Below are positions 8,809-16,589 of a stretch of DNA of 31,785 nt, one piece after another; positions within the stretch are counted from its first letter, which is position 1, and the number at the start of each line of letters is the position of its first letter. The DNA comes from Methylococcaceae bacterium. GTDB taxonomy: Bacteria > Pseudomonadota > Gammaproteobacteria > Methylococcales > Methylomonadaceae. The notes below the pieces were generated by a model, which saw nothing but the letters and a program-made list of their open reading frames with translations, searched no databases and had not been told where the DNA came from. The position numbers and the translations under genes were made by a program. The stretch covers positions 1 to 31,785 of the forward strand of contig JAKIVF010000028.1 in assembly GCA_021647145.1 (NCBI GenBank). The letters are read 5' to 3'.

Positions 8809-9279
8809 ATGCTAAAGCTGAGTAAGTTGACTGACTATGCAACAGTTATTTTGAGTTATATGGCTAAAGAGCCAACAGTTTTGCATGCTGCACAAGAAGT
8901 AGCAGATGTTACAGGGATTGCCTTACCTACAGTGAGCAAGGTTCTTAAAGCTTTAGTTAAATTTAAGGTATTAATCTCTGTTCGGGGAGCTAAAGGTGGT
9001 TATTTATTAGCTAGAGCACCGGAAAGGATCACGTTAGCTACGGTTATTAATGCTTTAGAAGGGCCTATTGCTTTAACCGAATGCAGCGTCTCACATAAAG
9101 ATTGTGGACTTGCTTCCGGTTGTGATATTCAAGGTAATTGGGGCTTGATTAATCAAAAAATTTTTAATGCCTTAGAATCAGTAACACTAGCTGATATGTT
9201 ATTGCCCGTAAAACAGCCAGAAGAAATATTAATTCCTGTGAGTAGTTTGTATTCCGGGACTACACAGAATGTATATTAA
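8809..9279 (+). CDS. Rrf2-family SUF operon regulator (SufR/IscR-like)
   Basis: The 156-residue protein has an Rrf2-type winged helix at the N-terminus (LTDYATVILSYMA, then the recognition region TGIALPTVSKVLKAL and wing RGAKGGYLLAR). Three cysteines follow at 92, 99 and 105, spaced CX6CX5C. In IscR the equivalent cysteines hold a [2Fe-2S] cluster that lets the protein sense iron-sulfur status. Members of this gammaproteobacterial subgroup sit at the head of suf operons, as here, with sufB 12 bp downstream. The ATG at 8809 was preferred to an in-frame TTG at 8794 because GGAGAGG lies directly upstream of it. An IscR-like palindrome overlaps its promoter, consistent with autorepression. Confidence 0.9.
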   Translation: MLKLSKLTDYATVILSYMAKEPTVLHAAQEVADVTGIALPTVSKVLKALVKFKVLISVRGAKGGYLLARAPERITLATVINALEGPIALTECSVSHKDCGLASGCDIQGNWGLINQKIFNALESVTLADMLLPVKQPEEILIPVSSLYSGTTQNVY

Positions 9280-9291
9280 GTAGAGTATTTT

Positions 9292-10743
9292 ATGTCATCA
9301 AGTACAGAAGAAATTGAACAACTCATTTCTCAAGAGTATAAACAAGGGTTTGTAACTGAGCTGGAAACAGAGACTTTTCCGCCAGGTTTGGATGAAGAGG
9401 TTATAGCTAAATTATCCAAGATTAAAAATGAACCTGATTTTATGTTGGAATATCGCTTAAAGGCATTTCGTCATTGGCAAACGATGAAAAACCCTGATTG
9501 GGCGCAGCTCAATGTTGAGCCGATAGATTATCAGGCAATCAGTTATTATTCGGCACCTAAAAGGAAAGAAGATGGGCCTCAAAGTCTGGATGAGGTTGAT
9601 CCGGAGTTATTAGAAACTTATAAAAAGTTAGGTATCCCTTTAGATGAGCAAGAGCGTTTAGCTGGCGTAGCAGTAGATGCTGTTTTTGACAGTGTTTCTG
9701 TAGCCACTACGTTTAAGGGAAAATTAAAAGATGTGGGTGTTATTTTTTGCCCTATTTCTGAAGCGTTACAAGAACACCCTGAATTGGTCAAACAATATTT
9801 AGGAACGGTTGTTCCAGAAACAGACAATTTTTTTGCTGCTTTAAATGCAGCTGTCTTTACCGACGGTTCATTTGTTTATATACCAAAAGGTGTACGTTGC
9901 CCAATGGAGTTATCAACTTATTTCAGGATTAATGCGGCTAATACTGGACAATTTGAACGGACATTAATCATTGCTGACGAAGGGAGTCACGTCAGTTATT
10001 TAGAAGGTTGTACAGCACCAATGCGAGATGAAAACCAGTTGCATGCTGCTGTGGTTGAATTGATCGTTATGGATAATGCCGAGATTAAATACTCTACTGT
10101 TCAAAACTGGTATCCAGGTGATGAAAATGGCGTAGGCGGTATTTATAATTTTGTCACTAAACGTGCAGAATGTAGAGGTCACAATTCAAAAGTATCCTGG
10201 ACACAAGTTGAAACAGGTTCTGCTATCACTTGGAAATATCCAAGCTGTGTCCTTCTGGGTGATAATTCGGTGGGTGAGTTTTATTCTGTGGCATTAACTA
10301 ATAATTATCAGCAAGCTGATACCGGTACTAAAATGATTCATATCGGTAAAAACACCAGTAGTACTATTATTTCTAAAGGAATTTCCGCAGGTAAAGCTCA
10401 AAACACTTATCGTGGTTTAGTTAAAGTGGGTAAAGGGGCAGAAAATGCGCGTAATTTTACTCAGTGTGATTCTTTATTAGTGGGTGACAAATGTGGAGCA
10501 CATACTTTTCCTTATGTAGAAGTTAAACAACCATCGGCTCAAATAGAGCATGAAGCAACCACTTCAAAAATCAGCGAAGACCAGTTGTTTTTTTGTCAAC
10601 AACGAGGCATTTCGGCAGAAGATGCTGTATCCATGATTGTTAATGGTTTTTGTAAAGAAGTGTTTAAAGAACTACCAATGGAATTTGCAGTAGAAGCACA
10701 GGCTTTATTAGGGATAAGCCTGGAAGGCTCTTCCGTAGGTTAG
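9292..10743 (+). CDS. sufB: Fe-S cluster assembly scaffold subunit SufB
   Basis: 483 residues, cytoplasmic, member of the SufB/SufD beta-helix family. SufB forms the SufBC2D scaffold where sulfide and iron are assembled into clusters. The C-terminal region is nearly invariant. Cys392 (in TQCDSLLVG) and the His420-Glu421 pair (in IEHEATTS) have the 28-residue spacing of the E. coli SufB residues C405/H433/E434 needed for sulfur acceptance and cluster formation. It follows the Rrf2 regulator by 12 bp and is followed by an unusually long 172 bp gap before sufC. Length is close to the 495 residues of E. coli SufB. Confidence 0.97.
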   Translation: MSSSTEEIEQLISQEYKQGFVTELETETFPPGLDEEVIAKLSKIKNEPDFMLEYRLKAFRHWQTMKNPDWAQLNVEPIDYQAISYYSAPKRKEDGPQSLDEVDPELLETYKKLGIPLDEQERLAGVAVDAVFDSVSVATTFKGKLKDVGVIFCPISEALQEHPELVKQYLGTVVPETDNFFAALNAAVFTDGSFVYIPKGVRCPMELSTYFRINAANTGQFERTLIIADEGSHVSYLEGCTAPMRDENQLHAAVVELIVMDNAEIKYSTVQNWYPGDENGVGGIYNFVTKRAECRGHNSKVSWTQVETGSAITWKYPSCVLLGDNSVGEFYSVALTNNYQQADTGTKMIHIGKNTSSTIISKGISAGKAQNTYRGLVKVGKGAENARNFTQCDSLLVGDKCGAHTFPYVEVKQPSAQIEHEATTSKISEDQLFFCQQRGISAEDAVSMIVNGFCKEVFKELPMEFAVEAQALLGISLEGSSVG

Positions 10744-10750
10744 AAATTTG

Positions 10751-10834
10751 TAGGTTGCCACCCTTTTTGGCAATCCAGCATGGGGAAGTTTGTTAGGTTA
10801 ACAATAGTGCTCTTAGTCCAACCTATGAATCCCC
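10751..10834. repeat. Nested inverted repeats in the sufB-sufC gap
   Basis: Two hairpin-forming elements fill most of this gap. The first pairs GTTGCCA (10754-10760) with TGGCAAT (10768-10774), one pair being a G-U wobble in RNA. The second nests TAGGTT (10794-10799) / AACCTA (10820-10825) inside GGGGA (10782-10786) / TCCCC (10830-10834). Neither is followed by a clear T-run, so they resemble a REP-type element or RNA-processing site rather than a standard terminator. Part of the first element recurs near 21049. Confidence 0.5.
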
Positions 10835-10915
10835 AAAATAAAAAATTGTAAACAGGGTGAAACAGATAATAACCTTGTATATTCATTAAAATGATAATCA
10901 GGTAAGTATAGTAAA

Positions 10916-11665
10916 ATGCTCAGTATAAAAAACCTCCATGTTAGCGTGGGTGAAAAACCCATTCTTAAAGGTGTTAATTTAGAGATTAACTCAAGTGAAG
11001 TTCATGCAATCATGGGACCAAATGGTGCCGGAAAAAGTACGTTGGCACATGTTCTTTCAGGTAAGGCCGGTTATACAGTAACGCAAGGGTCAGTTACTTT
11101 TAAAGGACAAGATTTACTTGATCTATCTCCTGAAATAAGGGCGCGTGAGGGCGTTTTTTTAGCTTTCCAATACCCTGTAGAAATTCCTGGTGTTAGTAAT
11201 ATTTATTTACTAAAAGCAGCACTCAACTCAATTCGTAAGCATAAAGGCTTGGAAGAGGTTGATGCAATGGATTTTTTGACCTTAGTCAAAGATAAAATCA
11301 AACTGTTACAAATGGATGAAAAGTTCTTGTACCGTGCAGTTAATGAAGGTTTTTCTGGTGGTGAAAAAAAACGTAATGAAATACTACAGGCTGCTATTCT
11401 TGAGCCTGCATTATGCGTGTTAGATGAAACGGATTCTGGTTTAGATATTGATGCCTTAAAAATTGTTGCTGATGGGGTAAACTCGTTACGAGCGCCGGAT
11501 CGTTCATTTTTAATGATCACCCATTATCAACGTTTATTAGATTATATAAAGCCCGATTTTGTTCATGTATTGGCTGACGGACAAATTGTTAAATCAGGTG
11601 GGCCTGAATTGGCACTTGAGCTAGAAGCTAAAGGTTATCAATGGATTGAAGAGAAGGCTGCATAA
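10916..11665 (+). CDS. sufC: Fe-S cluster assembly ATPase SufC
   Basis: 249 residues, an ABC-type ATPase that is not a transporter. It powers conformational change in the SufBC2D scaffold. Walker A is GPNGAGKST with Lys40, the signature loop reads GFSGGEKKRNE, and Walker B is LCVLDETDSGLD, all typical of SufC. The final TAA overlaps the sufD start by one base (TAATG), implying translational coupling. The upstream spacing is less usual: sufB ends 172 bp earlier, and the ribosome binding site before this ATG is weak. Confidence 0.97.
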   Translation: MLSIKNLHVSVGEKPILKGVNLEINSSEVHAIMGPNGAGKSTLAHVLSGKAGYTVTQGSVTFKGQDLLDLSPEIRAREGVFLAFQYPVEIPGVSNIYLLKAALNSIRKHKGLEEVDAMDFLTLVKDKIKLLQMDEKFLYRAVNEGFSGGEKKRNEILQAAILEPALCVLDETDSGLDIDALKIVADGVNSLRAPDRSFLMITHYQRLLDYIKPDFVHVLADGQIVKSGGPELALELEAKGYQWIEEKAA

Positions 11666-12975
11666 TGGCTAGTCATTATAGTGCCGAATATAAACAGATT
11701 ATTGATTCATTACCCGGACAGTCTCTAGGTTGGCTAAAGGCTTTAAGAGCAGATGCTTTTAACTCTTTTTCAGGTAAAGGGTTTCCTTCACTAAGAGAAG
11801 AAGATTGGCGATATACTAATGTTGCTGCGATAGAAAAAAAATTATTTTCACCTCAGTTAGGGATTGGCACGAATAATATTGATAAAGAATGGTTAGCTAA
11901 TTATTCTTTGCAAGATGCCTATACAGCAGTTTTAGTAAACGGTCGAATTTCTTTGGAACATTCTACTTTAGAAGGTTTGCCAGATAATGTTTGTGTTCTT
12001 GGAATGGCAGATGCTTTAGAGAAACAGCCTGAATTGGTCAAAAAATATCTAGCACAGGCAGTCAGTAATAACGAACATAGTTTTGTCGCTTTCAATTTGG
12101 CATGGTTTAGTGATGGCTTATTTGTCCATATCCCTTCCAGGCAAATCGTTGATAAGCCAATCCAATTAATTCATCTAGTAACACAAGCAGATTTATTAAC
12201 CACAACACGGAATATTCTAGTTGTTGATGAAATGGCAGAAGCCTCAATAATTGAGACCTATGTAGGAGTTAATGATGCTTATTTATCGGCGACAGTCTCA
12301 GAAGTCTTCGTGGGTAGAAATGCTGAGTTAACTTTATATAAAGTACAAAATGAAGGTGAAAAAGCTTATCATTTTGGTGGCACTTATATAAAACAAGAAC
12401 GAGACAGTCGTTTTAACCATCATAACTTTGCTTTTGGTAGCTTACTCACTAGAAATGATATTCATACTGATTTAGATATTGCTTCAGAATGTAATTTGAA
12501 TGGTTTATTTTTAGGTGCTAAGCGGCAACATATTGATAATCATACTAGAATTATTCATTCTCAGCCTCATGCTATAAGCCGAGAACTATACAAAGGTATT
12601 TTAAATCAACGTGCCAGAGGTGTATTTCAAGGGCGGGTTATTGTAACTGAGGATGCTCAAAAAACAGATTCAGAAATGAATAACAATAATCTTTTGTTAT
12701 CTAATGATGCAGAAGTGGACACCAAACCACAGCTAGAAATTTATGCTGATGATGTTAAATGTGGCCATGGTGTTACAGTCGGACAATTAGATGAGAAGTC
12801 GATTTTTTATATGCAATCTCGTTGTGTGGATGAAGAGACGGCTAGAAATATTTTAACCTTTGCTTTTGCGAATGAAATGGTGGATAAAGTAATGATTGAA
12901 AGTTTACGTGAAAAACTGTTAGAGCAATTATTAGAACGATTTCCGCAGGCTGGTGTAGAAAAATCCTGGTTGTAG
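11665..12975 (+). CDS. sufD: Fe-S cluster assembly scaffold subunit SufD
   Basis: 436 residues, paralogue of SufB and its partner in the SufBC2D complex. The SufD-type C-terminus carries KCGHGVTVG with Cys366 and His368, matching E. coli SufD C358/H360 at the SufB-SufD interface where the cluster is thought to form. The N-terminal part (LREEDWRYTNV) is also characteristic. Its ATG overlaps the sufC stop by one base. About 590 bp separate it from sufS, which is normally adjacent; that space holds inverted repeats and a decayed gene. Confidence 0.96.
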   Translation: MASHYSAEYKQIIDSLPGQSLGWLKALRADAFNSFSGKGFPSLREEDWRYTNVAAIEKKLFSPQLGIGTNNIDKEWLANYSLQDAYTAVLVNGRISLEHSTLEGLPDNVCVLGMADALEKQPELVKKYLAQAVSNNEHSFVAFNLAWFSDGLFVHIPSRQIVDKPIQLIHLVTQADLLTTTRNILVVDEMAEASIIETYVGVNDAYLSATVSEVFVGRNAELTLYKVQNEGEKAYHFGGTYIKQERDSRFNHHNFAFGSLLTRNDIHTDLDIASECNLNGLFLGAKRQHIDNHTRIIHSQPHAISRELYKGILNQRARGVFQGRVIVTEDAQKTDSEMNNNNLLLSNDAEVDTKPQLEIYADDVKCGHGVTVGQLDEKSIFYMQSRCVDEETARNILTFAFANEMVDKVMIESLREKLLEQLLERFPQAGVEKSWL

Positions 12976-12976
12976 C

Positions 12977-13004
12977 TTGGGCTTCAATCTTCTGCGCAAC
13001 CCAA
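12977..13004. repeat. Inverted repeat after sufD
   Basis: TTGGG (12977-12981) and CCCAA (13000-13004) flank an 18-base spacer, starting two bases after the sufD stop. A short A-run follows. The arms are only 5 bp, so a terminator role is unproven; the layout resembles the short GGGTT-type dispersed elements of related genomes. Confidence 0.35.
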
Positions 13005-13058
13005 TAAAAAGGTCTGTAAAATGGTGGGTTTACAATAAAGCCAAAAGATTATGATGCT

Positions 13059-13077
13059 TGTTATTAAGTCAATAACA
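13059..13077. terminator. Short hairpin between sufD and the Uma2 remnant
   Basis: A perfect 7-bp stem, TGTTATT / AATAACA, closes a 5-nt loop (AAGTC). It lies between the convergent sufD and Uma2 pseudogene, where a terminator would be expected, but no T-run follows on either strand and the stem is AT-rich, so the function is tentative. Confidence 0.35.
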
Positions 13078-13083
13078 GTGAAG

Positions 13084-13467
13084 CTAAGCATACAATGTAA
13101 TTTTGTACTTTGATTCATAGGTTAACGATTTATCTGCAATTTCTATTAATAAAAAAACATCTTTTGCTAGTAGGGTGTTTTTTATAATAAAAACCTGATC
13201 GTGGAAGTAGCAACATAAAGTCAGATTCAGGTTCTGACAAGTCACCAAGTTGTAATGGATCTTGAGCTGAAATAAGAGCAGATTGTTGAACCAATCCTGA
13301 AAAAAATTGTTTAGACCTTTAAGAAGGCCTGCATGATGGGAGCCAATAGGTGCCATTTCAATAGTTTCTCCATTAATTAATTCAAGATGGTTTTCAGCTG
13401 GAAAAAAACCGCCTCTCCCATTTTTTGCCACTCAACAAAATCTGTTAATTGTTTTTTTAAATTTCAT
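13084..13467 (-). pseudogene. Uma2-family (DUF820) endonuclease-like gene, frameshifted and truncated
   Basis: Across frames the minus strand spells a Uma2-type protein: WQKMGEA, then FFPAENHLELINGETIEM and PIGSHHAG, then in another frame SALISAQDPLQLGDLSEPES and PRSGFYYKKHPTSK, then DVFLLIEIADKSLTY and a premature stop after LYA. Joining the pieces needs four single-base changes, all in homopolymers: one fewer base in the run at 13452-13458, one more in the A7 at 13402-13408, one more in the A7 at 13300-13306, and one fewer in the T4 at 13162-13165. The usual C-terminal third is absent. Uma2 proteins have a PD-(D/E)XK-like fold and an uncertain role. The longest intact frame (13431-13084) contains junk sequence in the middle. 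Decay is the simplest reading; homopolymer sequencing error is the alternative. Confidence 0.8.
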
Positions 13468-13473
13468 TAGATT

Positions 13474-13502
13474 TTGACATTATAAGATCAACCTTATATC
13501 AA
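13474..13502 (+). promoter_or_regulatory. Sigma-70-type promoter for sufS
   Basis: A perfect -35 hexamer TTGACA (13474-13479), a 17-bp spacer and TATCAA (13497-13502, 4 of 6 matches to consensus) lie 64 bp before the sufS ATG. They sit just outside the 5' end of the Uma2 remnant. This suggests sufS-sufU is transcribed independently of sufBCD. No IscR-type core is visible here. Confidence 0.55.
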
Positions 13503-13566
13503 CTTAAATTTAAACATAATACGCTACTATTAATTAAGTAACTATTTCAGAAATAACACAAAAAAG

Positions 13567-14790
13567 ATGACAACATTTCCTGTAGATAAAATTCGTGCTG
13601 ACTTTCCTATTTTAAAAGAAAAAATCCGAAACAAACCCTTGGTTTATTTGGATAATGCCGCGACTTGTCAAAAGCCACAAACTGTTATTGACAGTATTTC
13701 ACACCTTTATAGCCATGAATATGCCAATGTTCATCGAGGTGTGCATACGCTTAGTATCAAAGCAACGGACCGTTATGAAGGTGCAAGAGAAAAAATTAAA
13801 GATTTTATTAATGCAGCGAGTACCAAAGAAATTATTTTTGTTAGAGGTGCGACCGAGGCGATAAATCTAGTGACTCAGACTTTTGGCAAAGCGAATATCA
13901 ACAAGGATGACGAAATTATCATTACTGCAATGGAGCACCATTCTAATATTGTTCCTTGGCAAATGCTGTGCGAAGAAACGGGTGCAATATTAAAAGTAGC
14001 CCCAATTAATTTACAGGGTGAACTTATTTATCCAGAGTTTGAAAAACTTATTAATAATAAAACTAAACTAATCTCTGTGGTGCATATGTCTAACGCACTG
14101 GGCACAGTTAATCCAGTTAAAAAAATCATTGCTGCCGCGAAAGCTAAAAATATCCCCGTTTTACTCGATGGTGCTCAAGCAATCCCTCATCTATCAGTTG
14201 ATGTTCAGGCATTGGATTGTGATTTTTATGTATTTTCAGGACACAAACTCTATGCTCCCTCAGGCATTGGAGTCCTGTATGGTAAACAAGCCTTATTAGA
14301 AGCCATGCCTCCCTACCAAGGCGGTGGTGATATGATTCGAAAAGTGACGTTTGAAGAAACTGAATATAATACACTTCCCTACAAATTTGAAGCAGGTACA
14401 CCCAGTATTGCTGATGTCGTAGGATTAGGGGCTGCGATTGATTACCTAACAGAAATAGGTATGGATAATATTGCCGCTTATGAAGCGGAATTGTTATGCT
14501 ATGCGACTGAAAAAGCACAACATGTTAAAGGGTTAAAAATTATTGGAGAAGCGACAGATAAAGGTGCGATTTTATCCTTTGTTTTAGATAAAATTCATCC
14601 ACATGATATTGGCACTATGCTTGATAGTTTAGGTATTGCTGTTAGAGCAGGACATCATTGCGCGATGCCAGTGATGGATTTTTTTGAAGTGCCTGCCACC
14701 GCAAGAGCATCATTTGCCATGTATAATACAAAACAAGAAATTGATGTTCTAATTGATGGAATTGAACAACTTATAGAGGTATTTGGCTAA
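13567..14790 (+). CDS. sufS: Cysteine desulfurase SufS
   Basis: 407 residues, PLP-dependent class V aminotransferase fold. It removes sulfur from cysteine as an enzyme-bound persulfide and passes it to the assembly machinery. The PLP-binding lysine is Lys227 in FSGHKLYAPSG, and the catalytic cysteine is Cys365 in RAGHHCAMP, matching SufS (group II) enzymes. Cofactor-contact motifs HHSN and DGAQA are also present. Its stop overlaps the sufU ATG by one base (TAATG). A SufU-type partner rather than SufE follows. Length matches E. coli SufS (406 residues). Confidence 0.97.
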   Translation: MTTFPVDKIRADFPILKEKIRNKPLVYLDNAATCQKPQTVIDSISHLYSHEYANVHRGVHTLSIKATDRYEGAREKIKDFINAASTKEIIFVRGATEAINLVTQTFGKANINKDDEIIITAMEHHSNIVPWQMLCEETGAILKVAPINLQGELIYPEFEKLINNKTKLISVVHMSNALGTVNPVKKIIAAAKAKNIPVLLDGAQAIPHLSVDVQALDCDFYVFSGHKLYAPSGIGVLYGKQALLEAMPPYQGGGDMIRKVTFEETEYNTLPYKFEAGTPSIADVVGLGAAIDYLTEIGMDNIAAYEAELLCYATEKAQHVKGLKIIGEATDKGAILSFVLDKIHPHDIGTMLDSLGIAVRAGHHCAMPVMDFFEVPATARASFAMYNTKQEIDVLIDGIEQLIEVFG

Positions 14791-15242
14791 TGTTTGATGA
14801 TTTACGTGATCTTTACCAAGAAGTTATTTTTGATCATAATAGAAACCCACGTAATTTCAGGGTAATGGAAAATGCGAGCCGACAAGTAGAAGGGTTTAAT
14901 CCTTTATGTGGAGACCGGTTGACCTTATTTTTAAAAATGGAAGGTGATAAAATTATTGATGCCAGTTTTCAAGGCTCAGGGTGTGCGATTTCAACTGCAT
15001 CTGTTTCATTAATGACTGAAATTGTTAAAGGAAAAACAGAAGCTGAAGCAGAAACATTATTCAAACAATTCCATGAAATGACCACAGGAAAAGAAGAAGA
15101 TATTGATCTAGAGGCTATTGGAAAACTTGCTGTGTTAGCAGGTGTTAGAGAATATCCTGCCCGCGTAAAATGTGCTACTTTAGCATGGCATACACTGGAT
15201 GCCGCTTTAAAAAATGAAGAAGAGTCTATTTCAACCGAGTAA
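14790..15242 (+). CDS. sufU: SufU-type sulfur transfer protein
   Basis: 150 residues of the IscU/SufU fold. The three cysteines and the aspartate expected for zinc or cluster binding are present: Cys40 and Asp42 in NPLCGDR, Cys65 in GSGCAIS and Cys128 in VKCATLAW. The 18-20 residue insertion between the second and third cysteine regions (around 80-105) favours SufU over IscU. In Bacillus, SufU is a zinc-dependent sulfurtransferase that accepts persulfide from SufS; that role is inferred here. It is translationally coupled to sufS, and no SufE or SufA is seen in the cluster. Confidence 0.92.
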   Translation: MFDDLRDLYQEVIFDHNRNPRNFRVMENASRQVEGFNPLCGDRLTLFLKMEGDKIIDASFQGSGCAISTASVSLMTEIVKGKTEAEAETLFKQFHEMTTGKEEDIDLEAIGKLAVLAGVREYPARVKCATLAWHTLDAALKNEEESISTE

Positions 15243-15247
15243 TCATA

Positions 15248-16021
15248 ATGGCTCGCTTTATCTATGAAGGTAAACTTGCTGTATTTTACCAAGGGCAAGG
15301 TAAATTAAATGACTATAATAAGCTGGTCGAAAGACTTGAAGTTCCTCTATATCAAGATATTACAGAAGAAACCTCCGAACTGTTTTTTTTGACTTGGCGC
15401 GATGGCTGTTTAAAATTACTTGATCGAGAGCATTTAAAAAAAGGGGGGTTAACGGTTGAAATTGCCCCTCGACCAGGTGAGCAACACTCTTGGCCTGCAC
15501 CCAAAAAAGGCGTATTAGCTCAAGCCTTAGGGCGAAAAACCACCACCGTTGTAGATGCAACAACGGGCTGGGGGCAAGATAGCTTACATATTTTTCGGAT
15601 GGGTTATGGTCTGCGGTGTATAGAAAGATCACCAATAATGGTTGAGCTATTAGCTGATGGGTTTAAACGATTAGCGGAACAGGACTGGGTAAAGAATCGT
15701 TCGCTTAAAGTGCCTGAATTAATTTTTGGCAATGCGATAATAGAATTATCAACTTTAGTTGAAAAACCAGAATGTATTTTTATAGACCCCATGTTTCCTC
15801 CTAAACGAAAAAAATCTGCATTAGCTAAAAAAGCAATGACTGTTTTGCGTGATTTATTAGGTGATGATGAGGATAAAGAACAACTTTTTGCTAAGGCATT
15901 TCAAATAGCAACAAAAAGAGTCGTTGTTAAAAGTCCTAATTATGCTGAGCCATTAGCAGGTAAACCAAGTGATAGTTTTAGCGGAAAATTACTTAGATAT
16001 GATGTTTATTTAAAAAACTAA
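15248..16021 (+). CDS. rsmJ: 16S rRNA (guanine-1516-N2)-methyltransferase RsmJ
   Basis: 257 residues with the RsmJ layout: a variable N-terminal domain, then a SAM-binding Rossmann methyltransferase. DATTGWGQDSLH corresponds to the DATAGLGRDAF motif of E. coli RsmJ, followed by the ER acidic loop and the family-specific FIDPMFPPKRKKSALAKK, then TKRVVVKSPNYAEPLA. It methylates G1516 of 16S rRNA. It starts 5 bp after sufU and ends 1 bp before the Rieske ferredoxin gene, so it appears to be carried inside the SUF transcription unit, an unusual location for an rRNA methylase. Confidence 0.9.
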   Translation: MARFIYEGKLAVFYQGQGKLNDYNKLVERLEVPLYQDITEETSELFFLTWRDGCLKLLDREHLKKGGLTVEIAPRPGEQHSWPAPKKGVLAQALGRKTTTVVDATTGWGQDSLHIFRMGYGLRCIERSPIMVELLADGFKRLAEQDWVKNRSLKVPELIFGNAIIELSTLVEKPECIFIDPMFPPKRKKSALAKKAMTVLRDLLGDDEDKEQLFAKAFQIATKRVVVKSPNYAEPLAGKPSDSFSGKLLRYDVYLKN

Positions 16022-16022
16022 A

Positions 16023-16343
16023 ATGACAGATTGGATTGATGTATGTGATGCCAATAAATTGGCAGAAAAAGAAAATATTATAGTAGATGTTGATGGAGCG
16101 GAAGTTGCCATTTTTAAAGTTGATGGAGAATTTTACGCGATTGAAGATGTCTGCACCCATGATGGCGCTGAAATAGCTAGCGGTATACTAGAGGGTGACG
16201 AAATAATTTGCCCACGCCATGGTGCAAGGTTTTGTGTAAAAACAGGGGCAGTAAAATGTGCTCCTGCTTATGAAAATGTTGACGTTTTTCCAATACGTAT
16301 TGAAAATGGACGTTTACAAGTTAGAGATAACCGATGGGATTAA
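16023..16343 (+). CDS. Rieske [2Fe-2S] ferredoxin
   Basis: 106 residues made of a single Rieske domain. Cluster ligands are Cys44 and His46 (CTH) and Cys63 and His66 (CPRH). It resembles the soluble ferredoxins of dioxygenase systems and the Rieske proteins often found at the end of suf clusters. No oxygenase gene is nearby, so a role linked to cluster assembly or electron supply is more likely than aromatic oxidation, but this is inference. It begins 1 bp after the rsmJ stop and is the last gene of the operon. Confidence 0.9.
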   Translation: MTDWIDVCDANKLAEKENIIVDVDGAEVAIFKVDGEFYAIEDVCTHDGAEIASGILEGDEIICPRHGARFCVKTGAVKCAPAYENVDVFPIRIENGRLQVRDNRWD

Positions 16344-16392
16344 ATCTTCAACCCTAAGGAACGTGCATGAAATAACTTTGACAACTTGCTTG

Positions 16393-16475
16393 TTTTTTTG
16401 TCCGTCTTCTGCGTTGTGTTAACAGTTGCGTAGCTTGCTATTCGCCTACTGCCACGCCTTGAAGACAAACAAAAA
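16393..16475. repeat. Imperfect palindromic intergenic element
   Basis: The 246 bp gap before the cation exporter gene holds a long imperfect inverted repeat. The left arm at 16395-16409 and right arm at 16461-16475 match at 13 of 15 positions (GTCTTC against GAAGAC next to T- and A-runs). Inside are GTAG (16430-16433) / CTAC (16446-16449) and a GTTAAC palindrome (16419-16424). Codon use and stops argue against a gene. It looks like a mobile or REP-type intergenic repeat; only one copy lies in this window. Confidence 0.45.
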
Positions 16476-16589
16476 TTCTACGCCAGTTGACGAACTTATT
16501 CCATATGTGTTTAAGCTATTTCAAATACAGGTTGAGCTAACAACTCCACCGTTAACCCAACAGAACTACCAAAATATTAAGGAATTAAC

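Noticed and set aside
14144..14518. Minus-strand open frame inside sufS
   Set aside because: It is antisense to a clearly conserved cysteine desulfurase and shows no protein-family features of its own.
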